A DNA stretch of 27,269 bases from DATGMP01 sp035293565 (GTDB lineage: Bacteria; Pseudomonadota; Alphaproteobacteria; BOG-932; Roseiterribacteraceae), in contig DATGMP010000122.1 of the NCBI GenBank assembly GCA_035293565.1, positions 1 through 27,269 on the forward strand, given 5' to 3'. This document shows, one piece after another, positions 1 to 7,007 of this stretch. The position numbers were made by a program, and so were the translations under genes. The notes under the pieces are model-generated. The model ran no database searches and was not told the DNA's origin. It worked only from the letters and a program-made list of their open reading frames with translations. The first letter of the stretch is position 1, and every line of letters starts with the position of its first letter.

Positions 1-2
1 TC

Positions 3-989
3 TTCGGCGGCGACCGCAGCGCCGAGTTCGAGGCCAAGATCGCGGGCGAGAGCTATGAGGCGATCGCCCGCGGCGGCGGCGGCATTCTCTCGACGGTAGC
101 GGCCACGCGCGCGGCCCCGGACAGCGAATTATTCGAAGGCTCGGCCCGGCGCCTGAATCGTCTGATGGCCGAGGGCGTCACCACGGTCGAGATCAAGTCG
201 GGTTATGGGCTCGAGACCGAGGCGGAACTCAAGATGCTTCGCGTCGCGCGCGATCTCGGCCGGCGCTTCCCCGTAACGGTGCGGACGACTTTTCTTGGTG
301 CCCATACCGTGCCCGGCGAATATCGCGGGCGTGCGGAGGCTTATATCGATCTCGTGATCGGCGAGATGCTGCCCGCGGTGGCGGCGGACAATCTCGCGGA
401 CGCGGTCGACGCCTTCCTCGAATCCATCGCGTTCTCAGCCGGGCAGGTCCGGCTGGTTCTTGCGGCGGCTCAGGGGTTGGGTCTGCCGGTCAAACTCCAT
501 GCCGACCAGTTGAGCGACAGCGGCGGCGCGGCGCTGGCGGCCGAGCTCGGCGCGCTTTCCGCGGATCATCTCGAATATGCGAGCGCAGGCGGGATCAGGG
601 CGATGGGCGAAGCGGGCACGGTCGCGGTCCTGCTGCCCGGCGCTTACCACATGGTCGGCGCCGACCGGCCGCCGCCGATCCAATCTTTCAGAGAGGCCGG
701 CGTTCCGATCGCGATCGCGACGGACTGCAATCCGGGCTCCTCGCCCTTGGTTTCGCCGTTGCTGGCGATGCATTTCGCCTGCACGCTGTTCCGCCTGACG
801 CCGGAAGAGGCGCTGATGGGCATGACGGCGCATGGCGCGCGGGCGCTCGGGCTTAAGGACCGGGGCACGCTCGCCGTCGGCCAGCGCGCCGATCTCGCGA
901 TCTGGGACATCAGCCATCCGCGCGAGCTCGCCTATTGGATGGGCGCGTCGCCTTTGGCGGGCCGGATCGTCGCCGGCAGAGCCGCCTAG
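3..989 (+). CDS. hutI: Imidazolonepropionase (HutI), 5' end outside the window
   Basis: The reading frame is open from base 3 with no start codon in the window, so the N-terminal part, including the first metal-binding histidines, is missing. The visible 328 residues begin with the family segment FGGDRSAEFEAKIAGESYE, found soon after the first metal-binding site. Later come VEIKSGYGL, LHADQLSDSGG (metal-ligand His), SADHLEY (second His) and ATDCNPGSSP (catalytic or metal Asp). These are diagnostic for imidazolonepropionase of the amidohydrolase superfamily. It hydrolyses 4-imidazolone-5-propanoate to N-formimino-L-glutamate, the third step of cytoplasmic histidine degradation. Other hut genes would lie to the left. 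It ends head-to-head with the convergent ydbL-like gene, only 8 bases away, with no obvious hairpin terminator between them. Confidence 0.95.
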   Translation, partial: FGGDRSAEFEAKIAGESYEAIARGGGGILSTVAATRAAPDSELFEGSARRLNRLMAEGVTTVEIKSGYGLETEAELKMLRVARDLGRRFPVTVRTTFLGAHTVPGEYRGRAEAYIDLVIGEMLPAVAADNLADAVDAFLESIAFSAGQVRLVLAAAQGLGLPVKLHADQLSDSGGAALAAELGALSADHLEYASAGGIRAMGEAGTVAVLLPGAYHMVGADRPPPIQSFREAGVPIAIATDCNPGSSPLVSPLLAMHFACTLFRLTPEEALMGMTAHGARALGLKDRGTLAVGQRADLAIWDISHPRELAYWMGASPLAGRIVAGRAA

Positions 990-997
990 TTTTCAGA

Positions 998-1330
998 CTA
1001 TTTGCGCCGCCATTGCCCCGAAGCATCCATGACGAACTGGCCGGATGGGGTCGCGGCGATCAGCTTTTGCCCGGCTTGGGCCTCGACGGCGTCGAGCGAC
1101 GTTCCGGTACGCTGCGCGATGTCCTTGTAGGTTGCGAGCCGCTGCGCGTTGATGGCCGCCACCGATTGGGCGACCTGGGGCGAGGCCTGCCCCACCACGC
1201 CCACCATGCCGTCGGCCCGCTCGCCTACCTCACCCGCCTGGCGGGCCGAGTCCAACGCGTCGGCGCGCGCGACGTTCAGAGCGGACAAGAGGATCAGGGT
1301 CGCGACGGCAAGGCTCAGTCTTGGACGCAT
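998..1330 (-). CDS. ydbL: YdbL-family (DUF1318) periplasmic protein
   Basis: A 110-residue protein with a cleavable-looking signal peptide (Arg at 2 and 4, hydrophobic stretch about 6-20, ARA|DA near 21-25). The mature domain carries the DUF1318 pattern: GEVGERADGMVGVV, then N-x-x-R-x-x-x-YKDIAQRTG and V-x-x-x-AGQKLI. It is the last gene after ydbH-like and ynbE-like genes, the same order as E. coli ydbH-ynbE-ydbL. In E. coli YdbL is a periplasmic partner of the YdbH-YnbE bridge, which moves phospholipid to the outer membrane redundantly with TamB and YhdP. Here the role is inferred from order and family. The gap to ynbE is 13 bases, which suggests one transcript. Confidence 0.88.
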   Translation of the reverse strand: MRPRLSLAVATLILLSALNVARADALDSARQAGEVGERADGMVGVVGQASPQVAQSVAAINAQRLATYKDIAQRTGTSLDAVEAQAGQKLIAATPSGQFVMDASGQWRRK

Positions 1331-1343
1331 GATGTATTCTCCT

Positions 1344-1547
1344 CTACTTTCCGGCCGGCCCGAAGAGCTCCGGATGATCCTTGAAGGCGTCGTCGAGCGC
1401 TCGATCGACCTTGACCTTCACCTCTTGGTCGATATGGACGTTGAGATTGATGACAATCGGCTTGTCGGGCGCCTCGATCTTCACTGTCGGCTGACAGGCG
1501 ACGACCGCGAACATCCCCAAAGGCAGCATCAGCCGGATGAGTCTCAC
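1344..1547 (-). CDS. ynbE: YnbE-family outer-membrane lipoprotein
   Basis: Starting at GTG 1547 gives a 67-residue protein with a short lipoprotein signal: VRLIRLMLPLGMFAVVAC, with lipobox VVAC. The rest, PTVKIEAPDKPIVINLNVHIDQEVKVKVD, is the typical YnbE segment: a beta-prone strand followed by a short acidic/basic helix. The GTG overlaps the stop of the ydbH-like gene (GTGA), which supports this start over the longer frame beginning at 1619; that frame would add 24 residues lying inside ydbH. In E. coli YnbE is an outer-membrane lipoprotein that interacts with the C-terminus of YdbH to complete the lipid bridge. That function is transferred by family and operon order. Confidence 0.87.
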   Translation of the reverse strand: MRLIRLMLPLGMFAVVACQPTVKIEAPDKPIVINLNVHIDQEVKVKVDRALDDAFKDHPELFGPAGK

Positions 1548-2986
1548 GGATTGGCTCCTGGCTGCGGCTTCAGCTTGCGGACGGCCTCGAGCGGGCTCGC
1601 GAAGGATTGCAGCGACCACCGGGCGATCTTGTCGAGGCTGCCCGAGAAACCGAGATTCAGCTCGATCGACTTTCCATTGTAGAGGGACGGGTTGGAACCT
1701 GTCAGAGCCATCTTGATCTCCTCGTCCGCGCCGACCTGGCCGTCGATCGTCAGGGTCAGCTTTCGATAATGAAAATCCTTCAGCGCCTCGCGTAGAAGCA
1801 CGATCTCCTGGCTTTGCGCGCCCTTCAGAAAGGACGGCGGATCCGCCGGGTCATAGCGAAGAATGCCTGGTTCCGTCGCGGTCATCACGGCATTGTCGAT
1901 TTGAAAGGTGTCGTTCTTGTGGCGGATCGGAACCGATCCATCCAGCCTGCCCGAACCCGATAATCCCGTCAGGTCCGCGAGGACGAGCAGCTGCGCGAGA
2001 TCGATGCCGGTCAGCAGCACGGTCAGGCTTTGGTTCCGGCTGCCCAGATCGACATCCTGGTGCTGAATCGCGATGCGTCCGCCCATGAGCTGACCGCCGG
2101 CGTCCTCGACCGACAGTACATGCCCGTCGCGAAGCGCAAAATCGACGTTTGCATCCGTCAACGTCTCGCCCAAGGCCGCACGCCGGATCGTCAGATGTTG
2201 GCGTTCTGCGGTCGTGAGCGGCGAAAACCGGATGAATCCGATCGAGCCGTTCACACCGCTGACGGCGACTTGCGGCGTTGCGAAGCCGAAATCATGCAGG
2301 CGAAGCGTACCGCCGGCCTTCGTGCGAAGATCCGGCTTTGCCGCCGCGATATGGAGCGCGACGCTTCCGGTCGTCTGCGGTGACTGTATCGGTTCCGCGT
2401 CGAGGATGAGCCCCTGTGGCCCGATCGCGACCTTCAACGGCGCATTCAGCGCGACCTCTTTTAACTTTGCGGCAATATCGCCTGAGAATTGCAGGCCGCC
2501 ATCGGCCGGAACCAGCGCGCCCTTGCCCGCCAAAGCGATCGGCCCCATCGGCGTATCGAGCGACAAGGAGACGCGGCGGATGACGATCTGCTCGGCGGGA
2601 ATCGCAAAACGCGTGCTTGGCTCGGACTGAGTTTCACGGGGCCGGAACGCGTCGATTATGAGCGAGCCGTCGGACGCGATTCGTCCATGAAGCGAGGCTT
2701 CGATGATCTCCAGCGTCTTGAACCGGCCGCGCAGAAGACCTCCGAGCGAATAGGTGGCGGCCAGATCGGCTGTGTCGCGGCCGGATAGGGCGAGATGCGT
2801 TATCTCCGTCCGGTCGAGCCCGATCGACACATGCCCGCCGCCGGCCTGAAGACCGACATTGGCGAGCGCCCCATGCACCACATACCGGACCGCCGCCGGC
2901 AGCAGCACGATTCCCGCAGCCATCACGAGGGTGACGGACGTGATCAGAAACCCCAGCACGCCGCGTATGGTCGCTCTCAATCTCAC
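1544..2986 (-). CDS. ydbH: YdbH-like AsmA-type intermembrane lipid-transport protein
   Basis: A 480-residue protein starting at GTG 2986, with one N-terminal membrane anchor (about residues 8-33). It is followed by a long beta-rich, low-complexity periplasmic region with repeated short amphipathic strands, as in AsmA-like proteins. The C-terminal LNLGFSGSLDKIARWS and preceding SGSGRLDGSVPI motifs fit the YdbH/dicarboxylate-transport domain found in proteins operonic with YnbE and YdbL. E. coli YdbH is about 880 residues, so this copy is roughly half as long; no frameshift is visible, so it is probably a short family version rather than a broken gene. It overlaps the ynbE-like gene by 4 bases. 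It lies 40 bases downstream of the cycloeucalenol-isomerase-like gene on the same strand, so the four genes may share a transcript. Confidence 0.82.
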   Translation of the reverse strand: MRLRATIRGVLGFLITSVTLVMAAGIVLLPAAVRYVVHGALANVGLQAGGGHVSIGLDRTEITHLALSGRDTADLAATYSLGGLLRGRFKTLEIIEASLHGRIASDGSLIIDAFRPRETQSEPSTRFAIPAEQIVIRRVSLSLDTPMGPIALAGKGALVPADGGLQFSGDIAAKLKEVALNAPLKVAIGPQGLILDAEPIQSPQTTGSVALHIAAAKPDLRTKAGGTLRLHDFGFATPQVAVSGVNGSIGFIRFSPLTTAERQHLTIRRAALGETLTDANVDFALRDGHVLSVEDAGGQLMGGRIAIQHQDVDLGSRNQSLTVLLTGIDLAQLLVLADLTGLSGSGRLDGSVPIRHKNDTFQIDNAVMTATEPGILRYDPADPPSFLKGAQSQEIVLLREALKDFHYRKLTLTIDGQVGADEEIKMALTGSNPSLYNGKSIELNLGFSGSLDKIARWSLQSFASPLEAVRKLKPQPGANP

Positions 2987-3026
2987 AGCCGGGTCGGCAG
3001 GTTCCCGTGATGCTCGAACGCCACGC

Positions 3027-3920
3027 TCAAGCGATCGGACCGACGAACCAGCCCCAGAGGTCGAGCAGGAACATCGAGATCATCGAGACCGCGCACGCCT
3101 CGATGATCGTCCGGTTGATCGTCCAGCGTTGATCTTCGGGATTCTCGTCGAGGCGGAAGACGGCCGGGAAGCTCACGATGAAATAGAGCGAATAGCAGAG
3201 CGCGCCATATCGCAGCATCGCCGCCATGTCGACATACCAGGTCACGGCCGCCGCCTCAGGATTGGTGTTGTAGAAGCGCGGCTCCGCCCAGCCGAAGAAC
3301 CAGGCGGCGGCGATGACGATCACCACCCAGCCGAGCGACCGGATGATCTCGTTCAGCCCGACCAGCGTATTCTTGACCCGACGCATCGCGACCACAGCCA
3401 GGGTGTGGTAGACGATGAAGAAGGCGATCGCATTGAAATACATGCCGATCGGCACTTTCTTGTGCTCGGCCAGCGCTGTCGCCTCGTTGGGTCCGACGAG
3501 ATAGCTGTCGAAGTTGATCGTCACATGCGGGAAGTTGTAACGGAACCCGAGCAGCTGAAAGAAATATTCGGTGTGGAAATAGGTGGCAAAGAAGACGAAC
3601 ACGCCGATGAAGACGTTGAACTTGAACCAGTAGCTTTTGTACCAGACGACCCCCGAGTTCCGGCGCAGCCAGGCGGGGAGGATCAGGCAATAGGGAATCC
3701 ACATCACCAGATTCTGTGTGATGTGCCAGAAATTGCCGACGTCGAGCCAGCCCATCTTGATGACGATCGTATTGTAGATCAGGAAGACCGGGACGAAGCT
3801 CAGAAAGAACTTTTCACCCCACGCCTTGTCCGGGTTGGTCGAGAACCATTTGCTGCCTGCCCCGACCGCGCGCGCACGGTGGCCGAGGGCGCCGGCGGTC
3901 GGCCCGCTGATTTCCGTCAT
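3027..3920 (-). CDS. Cycloeucalenol cycloisomerase (CPI1)-like membrane protein
   Basis: A 297-residue protein with about seven hydrophobic segments. It follows plant cycloeucalenol cycloisomerase along its length as far as I recall that family: NPDKAWGEKFF near residue 29, YWFKFNVFIGVFVFFATYF, HTEYFFQLLGFRYNFP, a YH-x(6)-MRRV segment, RYGALCYSLYFIVSFP, FRLDE and a C-terminal LLDLWGWFVGPI. The plant enzyme opens the 9beta,19-cyclopropane ring of cycloeucalenol to give obtusifoliol in membranes. The bacterial substrate is unknown; options are a cyclopropyl plant sterol taken from the environment or another polycyclic lipid. A very strong Shine-Dalgarno (AGAGGAGGGG) precedes ATG 3920. It is divergent from hxlR across 191 bases and upstream of ydbH-ynbE-ydbL. 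Family membership is well supported; reaction and role are inference. Confidence 0.8.
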   Translation of the reverse strand: MTEISGPTAGALGHRARAVGAGSKWFSTNPDKAWGEKFFLSFVPVFLIYNTIVIKMGWLDVGNFWHITQNLVMWIPYCLILPAWLRRNSGVVWYKSYWFKFNVFIGVFVFFATYFHTEYFFQLLGFRYNFPHVTINFDSYLVGPNEATALAEHKKVPIGMYFNAIAFFIVYHTLAVVAMRRVKNTLVGLNEIIRSLGWVVIVIAAAWFFGWAEPRFYNTNPEAAAVTWYVDMAAMLRYGALCYSLYFIVSFPAVFRLDENPEDQRWTINRTIIEACAVSMISMFLLDLWGWFVGPIA

Positions 3921-3980
3921 CGATTCTTCCCCTCCTCTTCCCTGGAACGGAATTTATCGGCGAACCCGATCGGTCATCCA

Positions 3981-3996
3981 GTTACTTATTCGTAAC
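3981..3996. promoter_or_regulatory. Candidate HxlR operator between divergent genes
   Basis: A perfect inverted repeat, GTTAC-N6-GTAAC, lies in the 191-base divergent region between the cycloisomerase-like gene and hxlR. An autoregulated HxlR protein would plausibly bind here and control both directions. Size and symmetry fit a winged-helix dimer site; binding itself is inference. Confidence 0.45.
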
Positions 3997-4111
3997 CATA
4001 GTGCGGCCTTAGTCTTTTGTTTCAGAACCGCTTCTTGCCTCGCATCGCCCCTGGACAGCCTGACCTCGGCCGGTCAGAATTGGCCTAAACGGGCTCGGAG
4101 CGGAAGGATTC

Positions 4112-4546
4112 ATGCCGCGGCCAGGATCACGGTCTTCTGATAAGGGGCGGAGTGCATTGCTCGCGCGCGATCTTCTCGATCTGGTCGGCGATCGCTGGTC
4201 GGCTTTGGTGATCTATGCGCTTCGCGACGGACCGCTGCGCTTCTCCGATCTGAAGAATCGGATCGATGAATATGGGCCGAAGCGCCTGCGTCGCACGGAG
4301 ATCAGCCACAAAATGCTGGCGGGGACTCTGCGGCGGTTGCGGCGCGACGGCCTCGTGGTTCACGCGCCGCTGTCCGAGGGCGCTCGTCACGCGGAATATG
4401 CGCTGTCGCCGCTCGGACGGAGCTTTTGGGCGCCCATGATGGCGGTCCATAATTGGACGCTCAAGCATCAAGAGGAGATCGAAGCCGCACGCCGCCGATT
4501 TGGCGAGATGGAGACATCGCCCTCGCGAGATACGGAGGGACCATAA
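4112..4546 (+). CDS. HxlR-family winged-helix transcriptional regulator
   Basis: A 144-residue protein with the HxlR signature: LLDLVGDRWSALVIYALRDGPLRFSDLKNRI, then the recognition-helix region ISHKMLAGTLRRLRRDGLV and the wing VEYALSPLG-like segment (here AEYALSPLGRSF). HxlR proteins are small dimeric regulators that answer to aldehydes, quinones or other electrophiles, often through a cysteine. No cysteine is present here, so a thiol switch is excluded and a bound ligand is more likely. Shine-Dalgarno GGAAGGA lies 5-11 bases before ATG 4112. It sits 17 bases upstream of the RraA-like gene in the same direction, and is divergent from the cycloisomerase-like gene across a candidate operator. 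Confidence 0.9.
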   Translation: MPRPGSRSSDKGRSALLARDLLDLVGDRWSALVIYALRDGPLRFSDLKNRIDEYGPKRLRRTEISHKMLAGTLRRLRRDGLVVHAPLSEGARHAEYALSPLGRSFWAPMMAVHNWTLKHQEEIEAARRRFGEMETSPSRDTEGP

Positions 4547-4563
4547 CAAGGAGTCCGACAATC

Positions 4564-5289
4564 ATGACCTCGCCCATCATCTACACGAAGATTCCCGGCA
4601 CCGATCCCGGCCTCGTGGCGGCGGCGGCCGAAGCCGGAGTCGCCGACCTGCACGAAGCGCTGGGCGCGCTTTCGGGCATGACGCAGCTCATGGGGCCGCG
4701 GATGCGCCCTCTCGATATGCGCGCGCGCATCGCCGGCCCGGCGGTAACGGTCATGACTTGGCCGAGCGACAATCTCATGATGCACAAGGCGCTCGACATG
4801 GCCGAGGCCGGGCAGGTGCTGGTGATCACGAACGGCGGAAGCGCCCGCGGCGCCCTGTGGGGTGAGCTGGCTGCCGTGGCGGCCCAGCGGAAGCGCATTG
4901 CCGGCGTGGTGACCGATGCGGCGGTGCGCGATACGAGCGCCCTGCTCGCGATGGGCTTTCCTGTCTGGTCCACCGCGATTCACGCCTCCCACGGCGAGAA
5001 GCGCGGGCCTGGCGCCGTCAACGTGCCGATCGTGATCGACGGTGTGGTCGTCAATCCCGGCGACATCATCGTCGCCGATTCCGATGGAGTCCTCGCCGTG
5101 CCGCGGCAGTCTCTTGCCGACGCCGTCAAAGGCGCGCAGCAGCGCCGCGCAAAGGAGGCCGGGATGAAAGAGAGGCTGGCGGCCGGCGGCTCCCTCCTCG
5201 AACTCCTGGGCCTCGACAAGGTCGTCGCCGCAACCGGCATCGCGATACGCGAAACGAGCTGGGAGGAGGATCAAAAGGGCGGACGCTGA
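4564..5289 (+). CDS. RraA/HMG-aldolase family protein (LigK/ProA-like)
   Basis: A 241-residue protein. ATG 4564 has a clear AAGGAG ribosome site 8-13 bases upstream and is preferred over longer in-frame starts that lie inside hxlR. Family features are VADLHEALG near residue 25, GPAVTV, the active-site loop GGSARGALWGELAA around 85-100, and the metal/substrate segment GVVTDAAVRDT around 112-123. A late PGDIIVADSDGVLAVPR also matches. Members cleave 4-hydroxy-4-methyl-2-oxoglutarate or 4-carboxy-4-hydroxy-2-oxoadipate to pyruvate (protocatechuate 4,5-cleavage, gallate); some only decarboxylate oxaloacetate, and RraA itself binds RNase E. Length and loop favour the aldolase group. It probably forms an operon with hxlR. 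No ligation-pathway genes are nearby, so its substrate is open. Confidence 0.85.
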   Translation: MTSPIIYTKIPGTDPGLVAAAAEAGVADLHEALGALSGMTQLMGPRMRPLDMRARIAGPAVTVMTWPSDNLMMHKALDMAEAGQVLVITNGGSARGALWGELAAVAAQRKRIAGVVTDAAVRDTSALLAMGFPVWSTAIHASHGEKRGPGAVNVPIVIDGVVVNPGDIIVADSDGVLAVPRQSLADAVKGAQQRRAKEAGMKERLAAGGSLLELLGLDKVVAATGIAIRETSWEEDQKGGR

Positions 5290-5386
5290 AGCCGCTTATC
5301 TTCGGTCGAACACTTCCTTGAACAGCGCGAGCCGGATCGGTCGGAGCAGCAAAGCAGCTGAGCTTCCGAGGAGCGTGTCAACGGCA

Positions 5387-5405
5387 TAGTTGCTGATAAC
5401 AACTA
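5387..5405. promoter_or_regulatory. Candidate MarR operator upstream of the SDR/ipdF operon
   Basis: A perfect inverted repeat TAGTTG-N7-CAACTA lies 19 bases before the start of the first SDR gene. A similar, less symmetric element (TCGTTG-N7-CAATTG) sits just upstream of the marR gene at 9645. Aligned, the two share 13 of 19 positions, including GTTGCT and ACAA. Spacing and symmetry fit a MarR dimer. Repression of this operon by the convergent MarR protein is inference. Confidence 0.6.
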
Positions 5406-5424
5406 ACTGCGCTATGGATCCCGA

Positions 5425-6222
5425 ATGAATTCTCTTCGCGACGGGAAAAACGGACCGGCGGACAGCGCGTTCCGGCTCGATGGCCGCGTCTGCCTCGTCA
5501 CCGGCGGAACGCGCGGTATTGGATTGGCGATCGCTCGGGAGTTTGCCGGCGCCGGGGCGCGGATCGTCCTGACGGGGCGCGATCGGGATGCGACCGAAGC
5601 GGTCGCAGCCGCGATACGGGCGGAAGGCGGCACAGCCGTCGGTCTCGCATACGACGCGCGGATTCCGGAGGCGGTCCAGCGTCTCCGCGACGAACTCGGC
5701 CACGCGCAGGGCGCCCTGGATATCCTCGTCAACAACGCCGCTATCCTCAAGCCGCATTACATTGGAAAGCTGACAAGCGAGGAGTTCGACGAGCTGTTCC
5801 AGATCAACGTCAGGGCGCCCCTATTTCTTTGCAAATCGCTGCACGATCTTCTGAAGGCGAGTGCGGCAGGGGCCGTCATCAACATCACGGCCGCCGGCGG
5901 GCATGTTCCGATGGCGGGAATCGGAGCCTATTCCGCGACGAAGGCGGCGATGCTCAATTTGACCCGGACGCTCGCCAAGGAGTGGGCCTCGGACGGAATT
6001 CGCGTCAATGCGCTGACCCCCGGATCGGTCGCGACGGACATGATCCTTCCAAAGGATCCGGAACGTCGCGAGCGCTTCGTTGCGGAAATGTCCGGCTCGA
6101 ATCTGATGAAACGTTTGGCCGATCCGGTCGAAATCGCGCGGGCGGCGCGCTTCCTGGCGAGCGACGCCGCGTCCTTTATCACAGGGCAGGTTCTGATCGT
6201 CGATGGCGGTCTGCTCGCGTGA
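5425..6222 (+). CDS. SDR-family oxidoreductase lacking the usual catalytic serine
   Basis: A 265-residue classical short-chain dehydrogenase. TGGTRGIG at 26-33 binds the cofactor; Arg after the second strand (TGRDRD, 50-55) suggests NADP(H) preference. NNAA is at 103-106 and the YSATK motif has Tyr169 and Lys173. The residue 13 before the Tyr, normally the catalytic Ser, is Ala156, preceded by Thr155. Either Thr155 substitutes or activity is altered. C-terminal ITGQVLIVDGG is typical. It is the first gene of a five-gene operon and its stop overlaps the next start (GTGA). Its place beside IpdF- and EchA20-like genes suggests a steroid-ring or hydroxyacyl-CoA substrate, not shown by sequence. 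The ribosome site before ATG 5425 is weak. Confidence 0.88.
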   Translation: MNSLRDGKNGPADSAFRLDGRVCLVTGGTRGIGLAIAREFAGAGARIVLTGRDRDATEAVAAAIRAEGGTAVGLAYDARIPEAVQRLRDELGHAQGALDILVNNAAILKPHYIGKLTSEEFDELFQINVRAPLFLCKSLHDLLKASAAGAVINITAAGGHVPMAGIGAYSATKAAMLNLTRTLAKEWASDGIRVNALTPGSVATDMILPKDPERRERFVAEMSGSNLMKRLADPVEIARAARFLASDAASFITGQVLIVDGGLLA

Positions 6223-7001
6223 CGACGCAGCCGCCTTACCCGGAGAGCCGGAGCATCCTGACCGGCAAGGCCGTGCTGATCACGGCCTCAGCCGGCACGG
6301 GCATCGGCTTCGCCACGGCCAGGCGCTGCGCCGAGGAAGGCGCCCTGGTGATGCTGTCCGATATGCATGAGCGGCGGCTCGGCGAGTATGCAGACAAGCT
6401 CGCCGCCGAGATCGGACGGCCAGTGCACCGCATGCTCTGCAATGTCCGGTCCGACGGTGACGTACGGGCGTTGATCGCAGCCGCGGTCGAACGGATGGGC
6501 CGCCTTGACGTTCTCGTCAACAATGCCGGCCTCGGCGGCACCCACGCGGTTACGGAGACGACCGACCAGCAATGGGAGGCGATCCTCGACACCAATCTCG
6601 GCGGCACCATGCGCATGATGCGCGCGGCACTTCCGGTGATGATCGCGCAAGGCAGTGGCGTGATCGTCAATATGGGCAGCATCGTCGCCTGGCGCGCCGA
6701 AGCCGGTCAGTCCGCCTATGCAGCCTCCAAAGCCGGTGTCCTGGCGCTCACCCGCTGTGCGGCGATCGAGGCTGCGCCCCACAATGTGCGGATCAATGCC
6801 GTCGTGCCGAGCCTGGCGCTGCACCCTTATCTTCAAAAGGTCTCCGATCCCGCGCATCTCGCCCGGATGGTGCGCGAGAACGAGGCTTTCGGCCGGGCCG
6901 CGGAGCCCTGGGAGATCGGCAACACGGTCGTCTTCCTGGCCTCGGACTATTCGAGCTACGTGACGGGCGAGGCCTTGTCGGTTTCGTGCCGCAGAGCGTG
7001 A
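6219..7001 (+). CDS. ipdF: IpdF-like SDR (HIP steroid CD-ring pathway)
   Basis: GTG 6219 gives a 260-residue SDR. Its cofactor loop is TASAGTGIGFATARRC (22-37) instead of the usual TGGxxxGIG, a hallmark I recognise from actinobacterial IpdF (Rv3559c). The match continues through SD-x-HERRLGE, LVNNAGLGG, W-R-A (158-160), LTRCAAIEA, EAFGRAAEPWE and FLASDYSSYVTGE. The catalytic set is complete: Ser154, Tyr167, Lys171. IpdF oxidises the 5-hydroxyl of the bicyclic steroid remnant's CoA thioester, giving the dioxo-indene CoA ester that EchA20 then opens. An EchA20-like gene lies two genes downstream, which strongly supports this assignment. It overlaps the preceding SDR stop by 4 bases. Confidence in the subfamily rests on recalled sequence, not on a search. 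Confidence 0.8.
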   Translation: MTTQPPYPESRSILTGKAVLITASAGTGIGFATARRCAEEGALVMLSDMHERRLGEYADKLAAEIGRPVHRMLCNVRSDGDVRALIAAAVERMGRLDVLVNNAGLGGTHAVTETTDQQWEAILDTNLGGTMRMMRAALPVMIAQGSGVIVNMGSIVAWRAEAGQSAYAASKAGVLALTRCAAIEAAPHNVRINAVVPSLALHPYLQKVSDPAHLARMVRENEAFGRAAEPWEIGNTVVFLASDYSSYVTGEALSVSCRRA

Positions 7002-7007
7002 GGTGAG

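Noticed and set aside
2859..3995. Plus-strand open frame of 378 codons opposite the cycloisomerase-like gene
   Set aside because: It reads as charged low-complexity sequence (many D, E, R, H), typical of the antisense frame of a GC-rich gene, and has no family motif. The minus-strand gene has a strong ribosome site and clear family features.
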